A stretch of DNA of 64,000 bases, from the NCBI GenBank assembly GCA_964521865.1, contig CAZFTJ010000025.1, positions 1 to 64,000 on the forward strand. Reading direction: 5' to 3'. The DNA is from CAYSRJ01 sp964521865 (GTDB taxonomy: Bacteria; Spirochaetota; B62-G9; DRHN01). The notes under the pieces were generated by a model. That model was given only the letters and a program-made list of their open reading frames with translations. It was not told the DNA's origin and made no database searches. Positions within the stretch are counted from its first letter, which is position 1; every line of letters begins with the position of its first letter. Made by a program: the position numbers and the translations under genes. Shown here piece after piece: positions 26,368-35,732 of the stretch.

Positions 26368-27384
26368 TTAAGAATTCGGTGTAATTAGTATTTTGAGAGT
26401 ATCTGATTTTCCAAATATATTGAATGCTTCTTTTATCCTATCTAATTCAAATCTGTGGGTTATTAAGTATTTTAACGATACTTTTTTTGATGCTATCAGG
26501 CGAATTGCTCTTTCGTGGCAAAAAGGATTGTTTGTCGAACCGATGATGCTAACTTCGTTGTGATTAATTTTAAAAGGTGATAAATTAATTCTCCTTTTTT
26601 CGGGTGAGCAGCCAAAAAAGAGAATAACACCACCTTTTTTTACGAAATCTAAAGAATTAACTTGGACTTCTTCGCTTCCAGAACAGTCAATAACAATATC
26701 GGCACCTCCAGGCGATATTTCTTGAACAGTATCTCTAATGTCATTTGTTAATGGATTTATAAGATAATCTGCACCGGATTGTTCTGCATATTGTCTTCGT
26801 TTATCAAGAGGATCACTTGCGATAATTATACTCGCACCGGATAATCGAGCGAGTTGAATCATCATATTTCCTATAAGTCCCGCGCCAAAAATCAATACGA
26901 CATCACCCGTACTAATTGACGCTTTTTCGATACCATGTATACAGCAAGCTAGAGGCTCAACCATTGCCCCTACATCCAAATCAATATCGTCGTTACACTC
27001 ATATATATTCGTCTCTGGTACTATGGAATGAGTAGCGAATCCACCATTTTTAATTACTCCCAGAGAAACAAGATTATCGCATAAATGCACCTTACCTCTT
27101 CTGCAATATGAGCACTTACCACAGAAAATATTTGGATCAACTACAACTCTCATACCTTTTTTAAATTTCTTTACATTTTTACCAGTTTTAACGATGACAC
27201 CGGAATATTCATGACCAAGTATCAAAGGTTTATTTGCATAGCATTGACCATTATATATTAAGTAATCCGTTCCACAAATCCCGCAGTATTCAACTCGTAT
27301 TATTACATGCCCCTCAGTTAAACATGGCATGTTCATTTCAATAATTCGCATATCTTTTTGATAATAAAATACTGCTGCTTTCAT
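26368..27384 (-). CDS. Zinc-dependent alcohol/polyol dehydrogenase (MDR family, copy 2)
   Basis: This 338-residue protein carries YCGICGTDYLIYNG (catalytic zinc), GHEYSG, the structural-zinc lobe CGKCSYCRRGKVHLC and the dinucleotide motif GAGLIG. It ends with FGKSDTLKILITPNS. The family covers sorbitol, threonine, galactitol and glucose dehydrogenases. It follows the solute-binding protein gene after a 341-nt gap with a stem-loop, and precedes the second dehydrogenase by 40 nt. Exact substrate cannot be assigned. Confidence 0.88.
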   Translation of the reverse strand: MKAAVFYYQKDMRIIEMNMPCLTEGHVIIRVEYCGICGTDYLIYNGQCYANKPLILGHEYSGVIVKTGKNVKKFKKGMRVVVDPNIFCGKCSYCRRGKVHLCDNLVSLGVIKNGGFATHSIVPETNIYECNDDIDLDVGAMVEPLACCIHGIEKASISTGDVVLIFGAGLIGNMMIQLARLSGASIIIASDPLDKRRQYAEQSGADYLINPLTNDIRDTVQEISPGGADIVIDCSGSEEVQVNSLDFVKKGGVILFFGCSPEKRRINLSPFKINHNEVSIIGSTNNPFCHERAIRLIASKKVSLKYLITHRFELDRIKEAFNIFGKSDTLKILITPNS

Positions 27385-27678
27385 ATTTCTTCTCTCTGTA
27401 TATATGTTACCTTGATAATATCACATCTCAATTTCACTGGTGTTAAGCAACTCAACAAGTTCGCTTAATATATCTTAGTGGACTACCAATCGGAACCATA
27501 CTATCTAAATCTACCTCCATAAGTAGCAACTTCTGTTTTCGTTTAGGTGCTATAAATGTTCTCAAATTACCCCTACCAACAAGGTTTTCATAATTTTACC
27601 CTGTCTCGAAGTTGCAATCAATGATTACTTATGACAGTATCATGTCAAATCAACAGCCTGAATCATTATTAATTTTAG
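27385..27678. other. Intercistronic spacer between binding protein and dehydrogenase genes
   Basis: This AT-rich spacer has no plausible gene. Only the stem-loop at its right end (27679-27707) stands out. A separate promoter for the dehydrogenase/permease genes could lie here, but I see no clear -35/-10 pair. Confidence 0.5.
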
Positions 27679-27707
27679 GGGGGAAGAAACCCTACGTTCC
27701 TTCCCCC
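27679..27707 (-). terminator. Stem-loop after the solute-binding protein gene
   Basis: GGGGGAAG (27679-27686) pairs with CTTCCCCC (27700-27707) around a 13-nt loop. It lies 19 nt past the binding protein stop. No long T-run follows, so it is more likely a partial terminator or an mRNA-stabilising structure that gives high binding-protein levels compared with the downstream genes. Confidence 0.6.
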
Positions 27708-27725
27708 TTTAATCGTTTAAGTTTC

Positions 27726-29030
27726 TTAACCGAACAATTTTATTGCTTCTTTCTGTGCTGCGTCCATTGCCGCTTTTGGTTCCATATCCTCATACAGAAT
27801 TTTCTCATAGTAAGAATACCAAATCTTTGTTAGTTCAGGTAACTTTTCGGGATCAATACCAGGAGCATTCATCATGACCTGATCAGTATGTTCAATGTAA
27901 GTTTTAAACCACGGTTTATCCGCCAAAACTTTATCCATGAACGATCTATCATCAAAGATATCTGTGCGAGCTGATTGTATGCCAACCAAATCTACCATTC
28001 TTTTCTGTGACTTTGGCCCACACATATATTCAATGTATTTTGCAGCCATCTCAGGATATTTGGTCGCACTGCTTATTGAAAATCCTTCAAAAAAGGTCGC
28101 TACACGCTGCGTGGGAAATGGTAAATCAGTTGTCTTGAAATCATCTTTGACAGATGGATCCCAACCGACTGATAATCCATACATCCATGGACCATCTATT
28201 AATGTACCCACCTCTCCCAATGCAAACATTTTCCTATAGGTCCCTTTGTCCGTTTCCTTTGGCATGTAGCCAGCATCGAAAAGCTTTTTTAAATACGTCA
28301 TCGCTTGAACTACCTCGGGTGAATTTAGAGTGGGCTTTCCATTCTTTGCATAATGACCACCCAATCCAAATACCCATATGTACATATCATACTGACCTTC
28401 AGTCCAATTGCCAGGCAGAACCATCGATGCATAAGGGTATACCCCAATTGCCTTCAGTTTTGAACACATCTGTACAAATTCGTCCGGTGTTTTTGCATAA
28501 CTTGTAATACCAGCTTTCTTAAACACACTTGGGCGATACATTGGCACGTAGAATGAAAATTCATGTATGAGAAGATAGGTTTTTCCATCATCCCCACATG
28601 ATACAACACCTTCAGTTTGTATTTTTGCCCAGTTTTGCTTGACATCTTTTATATTAATCAAATCATCCAATGGAAGCAGAGCTCCATTTTTTATGTACTT
28701 CCCTAGATTTGTATTAGTGAGAGCAAAAATATCTGCAGGGTCACCAGCAGCAATGCTTGTATCTATTTTATCCCAGTATTGATCATAAGGTACATGATAA
28801 CCATCAATTTTCACATTTGGGTTTTGTTCTTCAAATTCAGCTGAACCTTTTTTGATCCACTCTTCAAACGTTCCACCATGTCCCCAAAACCAATGTGGTA
28901 CCCGTAATACAATCTGTTCTTCACCTTTTTCTGCAACTTCTTTGCTTCCACCAGCAAAACCAGTCGAAACGAGTGCAAAGAGCAAAATGGTGAGAATTGT
29001 TACAATAAATAAAAACTGTGTCCTTTTCAT
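27726..29030 (-). CDS. Extracellular solute-binding protein, family 1 (carbohydrate ABC transporter)
   Basis: This 434-residue protein has a signal peptide (FLFIVTILTILLFALVSTGF then AGGSKE). No lipobox cysteine is present; the AGG-x-KE cleavage context is common in spirochaetes. The mature part shows the family-1 pattern: WIKKGSAEFEEQNPNVKIDG, then IAAGDPADIFALTN and a C-terminal GPKSQKRMVDLVG. It binds a sugar or oligosaccharide in the periplasm for the CUT1 permeases at 23571-25292. AAGGGGG precedes the ATG. A gene for a DeoR regulator lies upstream. Confidence 0.92.
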   Translation of the reverse strand: MKRTQFLFIVTILTILLFALVSTGFAGGSKEVAEKGEEQIVLRVPHWFWGHGGTFEEWIKKGSAEFEEQNPNVKIDGYHVPYDQYWDKIDTSIAAGDPADIFALTNTNLGKYIKNGALLPLDDLINIKDVKQNWAKIQTEGVVSCGDDGKTYLLIHEFSFYVPMYRPSVFKKAGITSYAKTPDEFVQMCSKLKAIGVYPYASMVLPGNWTEGQYDMYIWVFGLGGHYAKNGKPTLNSPEVVQAMTYLKKLFDAGYMPKETDKGTYRKMFALGEVGTLIDGPWMYGLSVGWDPSVKDDFKTTDLPFPTQRVATFFEGFSISSATKYPEMAAKYIEYMCGPKSQKRMVDLVGIQSARTDIFDDRSFMDKVLADKPWFKTYIEHTDQVMMNAPGIDPEKLPELTKIWYSYYEKILYEDMEPKAAMDAAQKEAIKLFG

Positions 29031-29672
29031 TTTATCCCCCTTGGTTTTTTTATAAGCTTTTTAACTTCAAAATCAAAATCATACCACCCCCTTCCTTAAG
29101 AAAGTAGTGAAGTATCATCTGATTAAACAATCAGAAATACTTATCACCCCATTAAAGTTACATACTTGGGTGATTTGCAAGCAATGCTGTGACGGCTCTC
29201 CATATTGTAGCATCTCCTGCCCAACCTTAAGTGCCTTATGAGCCTTCTGCCCACCATATTTGATTCTAGAGCCTTGAAAAGCTGGCTGAGGCAAACCAAG
29301 CTTTCAGAAGACAGGCCCTTACACCTACCAGGTAATACGATAGACCCTCCACCACAGCATTCATACCATCATGATATCTTTATACCCTTATACTATAGTG
29401 TATCCCGTTGGCATATCCGATCCTCTCGCAATTAGAGCAAACAGCAGTTTGAAAAGCTTTATCATAACCACACATAACTCTCGCTCTTATGCAATTCCCT
29501 TTTAATATTCTCCCTTCGCTTGTGCTGTTAATATCCTTAACCTCTACAATATAATTGATCATCAATAAGGATAGACGATACAAAGTTGCGCGTAATAAAA
29601 CCTTGCCTCCCTTCGATATTTTCCGTCACTCGAAAATAAGTTCCGATATAAACGAAATTAGAATTTTATTCT
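29031..29672. other. Intergenic region with degenerate coding debris
   Basis: This is 642 nt without an intact gene. Next to the binding protein lies a small hairpin, CTGATT-AAAC-AATCAG (29119-29134), possibly an operator. From 29160 to about 29580 the minus strand gives broken coding-like stretches (for example GLSSESLVCLSQLFKALES and KYGGQKAHKALKVGQEML in different frames). They look like insertion-sequence or gene remains, but I cannot name the family. Confidence 0.5.
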
Positions 29673-30434
29673 TTATGAAATAATTACATTAAAACCATTA
29701 TTATGGAATTGGTGTAGTTGATCCTGTGAAATATTATTATCAGTTATTATATGATCCACATCTGTTATATCGAACCATTTGATTGTTGATTCTTTTCCAA
29801 ATTTTGTTGAATCTACGAGAAGGTAAGATACTTTTGAGTATTTATACATCTTTACTTTTATTATATTTTCATCTGGTACATAAATATCACTAATTCCTCC
29901 TTCTATTGAGATACTAGATGAAGAAAAAAAGAATTTACTTCCATTAAAATTTTCTATAACTCTCCCAGCATCTGATCCAATAAAACAGTTTAAATCTTTA
30001 TTGAGTTTTCCACCCAATGCAACAAAATCAATATCAGTACTATTCAGAAACAAATCAGAAATAAACGCGCTGTTCGATACCACCAGTACATTTTTAAAAG
30101 ATGATCTGCAAAGAGCTTCAGCGAAATAATACACCGTTGTGGAATTATCAAGAAATATGCAATCACCATTTATAATAAATGAGAGTGCTTTATTAGCAAT
30201 TTTCTTTTTTAATTCAACATTAACATTTATTCGAGATTTATAGAAATTCTGCTCAGTTTTAATGGCGACCTTACTATAGTGCTTATTTATCCTACCCTCC
30301 CTTTCCAGAAGGTTCAGATCCCTGTGTATGGTGGAAATCGAAACATTAAACTTCTTCTGCAATTCATCTATTGAACAAACCTTTTTTTGACTGATGTATT
30401 TTATGATCTCCTCTTTTCTTATGAATATACTCAT
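29673..30434 (-). CDS. DeoR-family transcriptional regulator of the CUT1/dehydrogenase block
   Basis: This 253-residue protein has a winged helix-turn-helix at residues 22-55 (LQKKFNVSISTIHRDLNLLE) and a DeoR sensor domain with FLDNSTTVYYFAEAL, ALGGKL and LLVDSTKFGKES. It is AT-rich like the genes downstream. It is co-directional with the binding protein, dehydrogenase and permease genes and is the only regulator in the block, so it probably controls them. Its start codon lies within ten nt of a good -10 box, so the mRNA may be leaderless. Confidence 0.88.
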   Translation of the reverse strand: MSIFIRKEEIIKYISQKKVCSIDELQKKFNVSISTIHRDLNLLEREGRINKHYSKVAIKTEQNFYKSRINVNVELKKKIANKALSFIINGDCIFLDNSTTVYYFAEALCRSSFKNVLVVSNSAFISDLFLNSTDIDFVALGGKLNKDLNCFIGSDAGRVIENFNGSKFFFSSSSISIEGGISDIYVPDENIIKVKMYKYSKVSYLLVDSTKFGKESTIKWFDITDVDHIITDNNISQDQLHQFHNNGFNVIIS

Positions 30435-30780
30435 AACACTCAGACCATATCATATCTATTGAAAAAGTCAAGTTGAAAAATGAAATAATTTGAAAATTTA
30501 TTATAAAATAATCATAATTTCTCAATATTTGTGACATTTATTATTATTCATTATTTATCTGTGTCTTTAAACCATTGTATTCCTCCCAATCTATTCTCAT
30601 CTCTTTCTACTCTAAGCAACTGGTTATTATTCATTCAATAAAAGGTTTTGTTCTGCTTCAGATGGAATCGGACAATCAGGTATGGTAAAATAAGGTGAAA
30701 TTCAGAGGAGTTTTTTTGATAAACGGGTGGAATTTTTGAAGATTCGGAAAGCTCTTAACTAGTAAAATGTAAATATGGCT
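30435..30780. other. Intergenic region between the MttB operon end and the DeoR gene
   Basis: This is 346 nt of AT-rich DNA without an open frame. It contains the minus-strand promoter of the DeoR gene (30444-30471). I see nothing else that can be supported, and no clear terminator-like hairpin. Confidence 0.5.
30444..30471 (-). promoter_or_regulatory. Promoter of the DeoR gene, possibly giving a leaderless mRNA
   Basis: On the minus strand TTGACT (30466-30471) and TATGGT (30444-30449) are 16 nt apart. The predicted start point falls about three nt before the ATG at 30434, and there is no Shine-Dalgarno site. Confidence 0.45.
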
Positions 30781-32238
30781 CTATAGATATTTCCTTGAAC
30801 TCTCAACAACAGCGTCGATTTCCTTTGCCCTGCTTCCATCAATTTCCCAGAAATCTCCTGAATTGATTATATTCAGCACTTTTTCATGCGCAGCAGAGTA
30901 AAGATCCTTTGCCTTGCTTTCTTTCAAAGATGTGAAACCTGTCCTATCCATTATGTTCGGGAACCAGTTTTCCCTGAAATGTTCGAGCGTGTGGGTTTCG
31001 GCAATATAGTGTCCTCTGATCCCGACATCACCGATGAGCCGAACCAGTTCCGGCACCGTATCCTCATCGTCTATACCGCCGAAATGAGCATGTATGTACC
31101 GGCAGAGCTCGATATCGACAAGCGCCTGTTCGATGCTGAAAACAGCGCCGCTGTTGATCAATCCGACCGGGTAGCTGTAGCGTCCCGAAAGGAATGTTAG
31201 CAGATATTTCATGACCTTTTCCGCAAGCACCTGAGAATTCGGATACTTCGCATCACAGTACCCGCTTCCTATCAAGTAGTTGAATTCATAGAGCTTTTTA
31301 TGGACCTCTGCAACTGCAATATCCTGTAAAATGGCTTCAGGCGCACTGAACGAAACCACACTTGTCCGCATGTCCATTATTCCGGAGATCGTACCGCCTC
31401 CCACAGGCGATTCAGGGCACACGGATTGAATGGCCGTCATAATACCGAGTATTTCAGCATTACCGACAATAGCGTTTCCAAGTTTCGAAACAGGCGCGCT
31501 TATGCCGGTTATAGGCATCGGTATAACGGTACACGGCAATTCTTTTTTTGCGAGGGCCAGGAGAATGTTTCCGGCGTGCTCATCGAGAAAAAGCGGACTT
31601 ATGGTTTCTTTTGCGGTAACAAGACATGGATTATTATAGTATTCTTCTCTCCCTCCTCGAGCAATTATACCTATTTCAACGAGATAGTCGATCTCCTCCT
31701 CAGCCCATACCTCCATCGACCCGATTTTTCTCGTATTTTTTGCAATCAGCGCCGCAGTCTTTATTCTCCGCAGTTTTTCATCTATTCTTACGGCGTCTTT
31801 ATCCCTGGATAATACTACCGGATCCCCGACGAAACCGATCTCCGGGATCTTTTCCCCTATCCTTATATAATGTAATAATTCTTTTTCATCCGATTCCTGC
31901 AGGCTTTGCGAATCCCAGTCCAGATACTTTTCACACCCGCCGCTTATTTTCGCCTCAATACGTTCTTTTCCCGTAATCTCGGAAGTTACCCCGTTCAGCA
32001 GATGCAATTTTTTCCCGCTTTTCAGTAAGCGCCTGTTGTTTTCAATCGCTTTTTCAACCATACGTTCGGGAAACCGTACCGTTTTTGTACTATCATTTAC
32101 ACGAGCTCCTCTTCGTTTCAAACCTTCGAGGAGTCCTTTCAATTCGATTTTCATCCCCGTTTTTGACAGCACTGCAAGAGAGGCCTCATGCACTTTTGCA
32201 ATTTCTTTTTCCGTCAACAGTTCAAAAACGAGCTTCAT
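30781..32238 (-). CDS. MttB-family corrinoid-dependent methyltransferase (second copy, non-pyrrolysine)
   Basis: This 485-residue member of the trimethylamine methyltransferase superfamily has no internal amber codon. It is strongly diverged from the MttB at 3581: N-terminal LLTEKEIAKVHEASLAVLSK, central GGGTISGIMDMRTS and C-terminal AETHTLEHFRENWFPNIMDR. The family demethylates quaternary amines onto a corrinoid protein. It is the last gene of the kinase/ABC/isomerase operon, which contains no corrinoid protein of its own. A GAGG site precedes the ATG, 12 nt after the DUF4432 gene. Substrate unknown; a methylated sugar-like compound is an inference from context. Confidence 0.85.
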   Translation of the reverse strand: MKLVFELLTEKEIAKVHEASLAVLSKTGMKIELKGLLEGLKRRGARVNDSTKTVRFPERMVEKAIENNRRLLKSGKKLHLLNGVTSEITGKERIEAKISGGCEKYLDWDSQSLQESDEKELLHYIRIGEKIPEIGFVGDPVVLSRDKDAVRIDEKLRRIKTAALIAKNTRKIGSMEVWAEEEIDYLVEIGIIARGGREEYYNNPCLVTAKETISPLFLDEHAGNILLALAKKELPCTVIPMPITGISAPVSKLGNAIVGNAEILGIMTAIQSVCPESPVGGGTISGIMDMRTSVVSFSAPEAILQDIAVAEVHKKLYEFNYLIGSGYCDAKYPNSQVLAEKVMKYLLTFLSGRYSYPVGLINSGAVFSIEQALVDIELCRYIHAHFGGIDDEDTVPELVRLIGDVGIRGHYIAETHTLEHFRENWFPNIMDRTGFTSLKESKAKDLYSAAHEKVLNIINSGDFWEIDGSRAKEIDAVVESSRKYL

Positions 32239-32250
32239 TCTTCCCTCACC

Positions 32251-33315
32251 TCAGTCGGCCCGGGACACTTCACCTTCAATAACGCCGATTTCAAGATCCA
32301 CTTCAAAACTCTGATCTTTTTCGAGGGCAATTGCCCTTCCTTCTCTTATTTCCTTTATCCGTCCTCCCACCCGGCATGTCCCCGGTTCTATTCCCATGAC
32401 ATAGGAGCGTTTCTGGTAGTGTCTCCAAACTGTGAGATAGGGGAGCTCTGCCGCTTTGTACTTCATATAGACACCGATCCCGTTCACGCCGAGATGTGGA
32501 TTGAACAGCTTGATCTCACACGAATTTTCCGTTATTTCGGGATAGATGACCGTATCCTCATTTTCGTTGGTCGGGCTTTTTATTCCCGTAAAATCTTTCA
32601 CGGGATTCCCGTTCCAATCCACCGCTTTTTGAGCAGGCAAAAAGAGTATCGTTTCTTTTGATAAAAGCGGAAAACCGAAGTTACAGTGATAGAGCAGTAA
32701 AACGGGCGTATTTCTGCAGCCCCTGTTTACAATTCTGTCCTTGAGCAGTATCTTCCTGCTGCCCAGTATACTCTTTATCGTTCTCTCTAATAAAAGGTTT
32801 TCCTCGGTTGCAGAGACTATTTTACATTTTCCGGACACGATCATTTGATGGTGCTTTTCACTATCAACGACCTTCCAGGAAAGTTCCTGTGCAGGTGTGC
32901 TGCTGATGCGGCCGTGGCCGCCAAAATCTTTATTATCATAGTCCAGTACATCATCGATGCAGGGCCCACCAACATTGCAAAGTCCGCATGTATGAACGAG
33001 CCCGCCGTTGAATGATCGAAGCCATTTCCATCCATGCGAATCATAGATAAAAGGAGAGGTGATGCCTGTGCCGGAGGACCAATCCAGCGGTATACCCCTG
33101 TAGTTTGTATTGCATATATTCATGCCCCTGTCGGGCACCACACTGTATCTCAACCCCGAGCCTGTCCATATATCAATGACAAAAACCCCTCGTTGCGGGC
33201 CGTCAAAAAGCGTATACGGTTTTACTCCGGCGATTTCCGCAAGATCGGGCATTGACTCCCGCAGCTCTTCATATGTATAAGAGGTTCCGAAAAGCTCTAT
33301 CCGTTCCTGCTCCAT
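32251..33315 (-). CDS. DUF4432 (aldose 1-epimerase-like) protein
   Basis: This 354-residue galactose mutarotase-like protein has the DUF4432 signature PDRGMNICNTNYRGIPLDW near residue 60, followed by FNGGLVHTCGLCNVGGP and a histidine-rich DFGGHGRISS. Family members bind sugars and probably interconvert anomers, but chemistry is not well established. The gene lies between URO-D-type and MttB genes, 42 and 12 nt away. Its presence supports a sugar-like substrate for this operon. Confidence 0.87.
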   Translation of the reverse strand: MEQERIELFGTSYTYEELRESMPDLAEIAGVKPYTLFDGPQRGVFVIDIWTGSGLRYSVVPDRGMNICNTNYRGIPLDWSSGTGITSPFIYDSHGWKWLRSFNGGLVHTCGLCNVGGPCIDDVLDYDNKDFGGHGRISSTPAQELSWKVVDSEKHHQMIVSGKCKIVSATEENLLLERTIKSILGSRKILLKDRIVNRGCRNTPVLLLYHCNFGFPLLSKETILFLPAQKAVDWNGNPVKDFTGIKSPTNENEDTVIYPEITENSCEIKLFNPHLGVNGIGVYMKYKAAELPYLTVWRHYQKRSYVMGIEPGTCRVGGRIKEIREGRAIALEKDQSFEVDLEIGVIEGEVSRAD

Positions 33316-33357
33316 TCCTTGACCCTTTTTTCTATGGTATTGTATGATTCCTTCGTG

Positions 33358-34395
33358 CTAGTAATAGTATTTCTTCACCAGATCGATCATGGCCCAAATA
33401 TTTTCCATCGGCATTACATCAAGCAAATCGCCGCTATCAGAAGATGGGATATACCCTCCGCCGGGTGCAGCAATATCCAAATCCTTGCGTACCTCCCGTA
33501 CAACATCTTCCGGAGTGCCGCCGCTTAAAACCTGATTGTCAACACCCCCTATCAAGCATACCTTTTTATCATATTTTTCTTTAATCTCTTTCAAATCCAT
33601 GTGTGCATTTTTTTCTATAGGATTAAGTGCATTTATCCCGGTATCAATCAGGTCATCCAGGATTAAATTGAGATTGCCGTCACTATGAAAAATAACGGGA
33701 GCTCCTCTTTTTCTAATTTCTTGTATTAACTCCGCAATGAAAGGAAGAGAATATTTTTTAAAATCGGATGGGGAGAGAAAAGGCCCGGAATGATACGCAA
33801 CATCATCGGCAACGCACACAACATCGACGCCGGCATCGATAACTCTTTTAGCCGATTCAATGAGAAACTCATTGACTACTTTATGCAGATCACGTAATAA
33901 ATCCGGATCGTCGTATAAAGTAAGACCTAGCATTTCCAATCCCATGAGATAATAAACAAGACTGAAAGGACCCAGGATTCCACCAACCACTGCAATTTTA
34001 TTCTGCGCCCGGCTGAGCGCAATTTTGATATCATCGAGACGCTCCTCTAATGTAGGATCAGGAATTTTCATCTTCCTGAAATCGTCTCTTGTTTTTATCG
34101 GGTAGTCGATGGGCGAAGTCCCAGGCCATGAATACCCCGTATCCTTCCAGGTCGTACCCCATTCGTCAATACAGATATCTCCTTCAACGTATCCCGAATA
34201 ACCGCCGAAAGGAATCCATACCGCATCGTATCCCAACTTAAATGTACATTCCACCGCCCCCTCGCCGTCATATACCGAAGGCCGTCGGCCAATCAAATTT
34301 TCCCAGAGATTTGGGCTGTCGAGAAAATCGAATAAAGGCACTCGATCCGCTTTTTCTCCGTTTAAAGTCGTCAGAAATCTTTCTTTCGATGTCAT
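33358..34395 (-). CDS. URO-D-type methyltransferase-family protein (copy 2)
   Basis: This 345-residue URO-D superfamily protein starts TSKERFLTTLNGEKADRVPL and contains FLSPSDFKKYSLPFIAELI. The metal-site segment reads FHSDGNLNLIL where MtaA-like zinc enzymes have HxCG, so the cysteine ligand is replaced by aspartate. It is followed by VCLIGGVDNQVLSGGTPEDV. It may still transfer methyl groups with a different metal site or do another reaction. It is the second of two tandem paralogues in the operon. Confidence 0.82.
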   Translation of the reverse strand: MTSKERFLTTLNGEKADRVPLFDFLDSPNLWENLIGRRPSVYDGEGAVECTFKLGYDAVWIPFGGYSGYVEGDICIDEWGTTWKDTGYSWPGTSPIDYPIKTRDDFRKMKIPDPTLEERLDDIKIALSRAQNKIAVVGGILGPFSLVYYLMGLEMLGLTLYDDPDLLRDLHKVVNEFLIESAKRVIDAGVDVVCVADDVAYHSGPFLSPSDFKKYSLPFIAELIQEIRKRGAPVIFHSDGNLNLILDDLIDTGINALNPIEKNAHMDLKEIKEKYDKKVCLIGGVDNQVLSGGTPEDVVREVRKDLDIAAPGGGYIPSSDSGDLLDVMPMENIWAMIDLVKKYYY

Positions 34396-34531
34396 TTTTA
34401 CACCTTCACATACAGTCGCCTCATCATATAATTGAAGAGCGACAATTGATTATACGATTCAGGCTGTTGTTTTATCATTTGGAGTCTATACGTATCCGTA
34501 TAACCGGTTATGGATGCGGATAAGAAAGCAA

Positions 34532-35665
34532 TTACCCGGTGGCCCAGTAGACAAGTTTATCGCTTACAACTTCTTTTATATTTATGGGATAGTTTCTAAA
34601 CTTTTCAGCTGCCAGATAGTAAGCAATCGTATTGTCGACAGCTCTCTCAGTAGCTTGTATTGTGTGATTCGAACAAAGTATAAGACCGCCCCCCGGTCCT
34701 AAGGTCGAAATAACATTTCTCACCTCTCTGGCTACGTCAACAGAAGTACCGCTGGACATAACATTCCTTGTGTCTACATTTCCCCAGAACGTTAATTTGT
34801 TTCCATATTTTTTCTTTATCATTGGAACGTCATTTACATCGGGTTGAAGGGGATTTAGTATATCTATACCTATTTCAACAATATCATCAAGCGCCCATTC
34901 AACATTGCCGTCAGTATGAAATGCTATTTTAATATCTTTATTAATTTTTTTTACTTCCTGAACCATATATGCGTATCTGGGTTTTATCAATTCTCTAAAC
35001 ATTTCGGGCGATATAAACGGACCATTTTCATCGCCTATATCATCTCCCCACCATATTATATCAACCCCCATCTCAACCAGTTTTTTAGATATTTCAAGAG
35101 AGTAATTCATGGTTCTATCCAAAAGCTCGATTACGAAATCCCTGTTCTGGTATAAATCCAATAAAAACTGCTCAAGCCCCCGCAAATACCAGGAAGCTTC
35201 CCACATAGTGCAGGCGACACTCCCGAGAATCGCATATTCTCTCCCTTCACAATCAATTAATCTCTTGTAAACTTCCAGATTTTCTTTTTCCGTAACAAGA
35301 GGATCGGCCCATTTATAATGATCATAATTTTTTATATCAGCAAGCGGGTGCTCGGCAAACTCACAGTACGCCCCGTATTGCAGAGATTTTTTTCTCCATT
35401 TTATACCCCATGGATCTTGATATAAATTCTCTCCTACTTTTCTTTCCTCTTTAAAAATTGAATTAAAACCATCACAATATCCCACATCGGTGTACAACAA
35501 ATCATGACCCAGAGCTTTCGCTAATGCGAATCTATCCGTTTCTAAATCAACATTTAGAAATTTCACTATACTACTGGCAACTTCCGGTGCCATCCAGCTA
35601 TCGAGCGGCACCTTATCGGGTTCTTCATGATTTATTGCCGTTAAAACTCTTTCCCTGGAATTCAT
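34532..35665 (-). CDS. URO-D-type methyltransferase-family protein (copy 3)
   Basis: This 377-residue protein has the same layout as its neighbour: NSRERVLTAINHEEPDKVPL at the start, FISPEMFRELIKPRYAYMV in the middle and FHTDGNVEWAL at the metal-site position, again aspartate instead of cysteine. The late FWGNVDTRNVMSSG is characteristic of the group. AGAAGG precedes the ATG. It follows the ABC permease gene by 67 nt. With the MttB gene in the same operon, it could take the methyl group from the corrinoid protein (inference). Confidence 0.82.
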   Translation of the reverse strand: MNSRERVLTAINHEEPDKVPLDSWMAPEVASSIVKFLNVDLETDRFALAKALGHDLLYTDVGYCDGFNSIFKEERKVGENLYQDPWGIKWRKKSLQYGAYCEFAEHPLADIKNYDHYKWADPLVTEKENLEVYKRLIDCEGREYAILGSVACTMWEASWYLRGLEQFLLDLYQNRDFVIELLDRTMNYSLEISKKLVEMGVDIIWWGDDIGDENGPFISPEMFRELIKPRYAYMVQEVKKINKDIKIAFHTDGNVEWALDDIVEIGIDILNPLQPDVNDVPMIKKKYGNKLTFWGNVDTRNVMSSGTSVDVAREVRNVISTLGPGGGLILCSNHTIQATERAVDNTIAYYLAAEKFRNYPINIKEVVSDKLVYWATG

Positions 35666-35732
35666 AATTTTTACCTTCTGTAGGATAATAAACGTATGTT
35701 CAAAAAACCCTATCTGTGCATTCTATAAAAAT

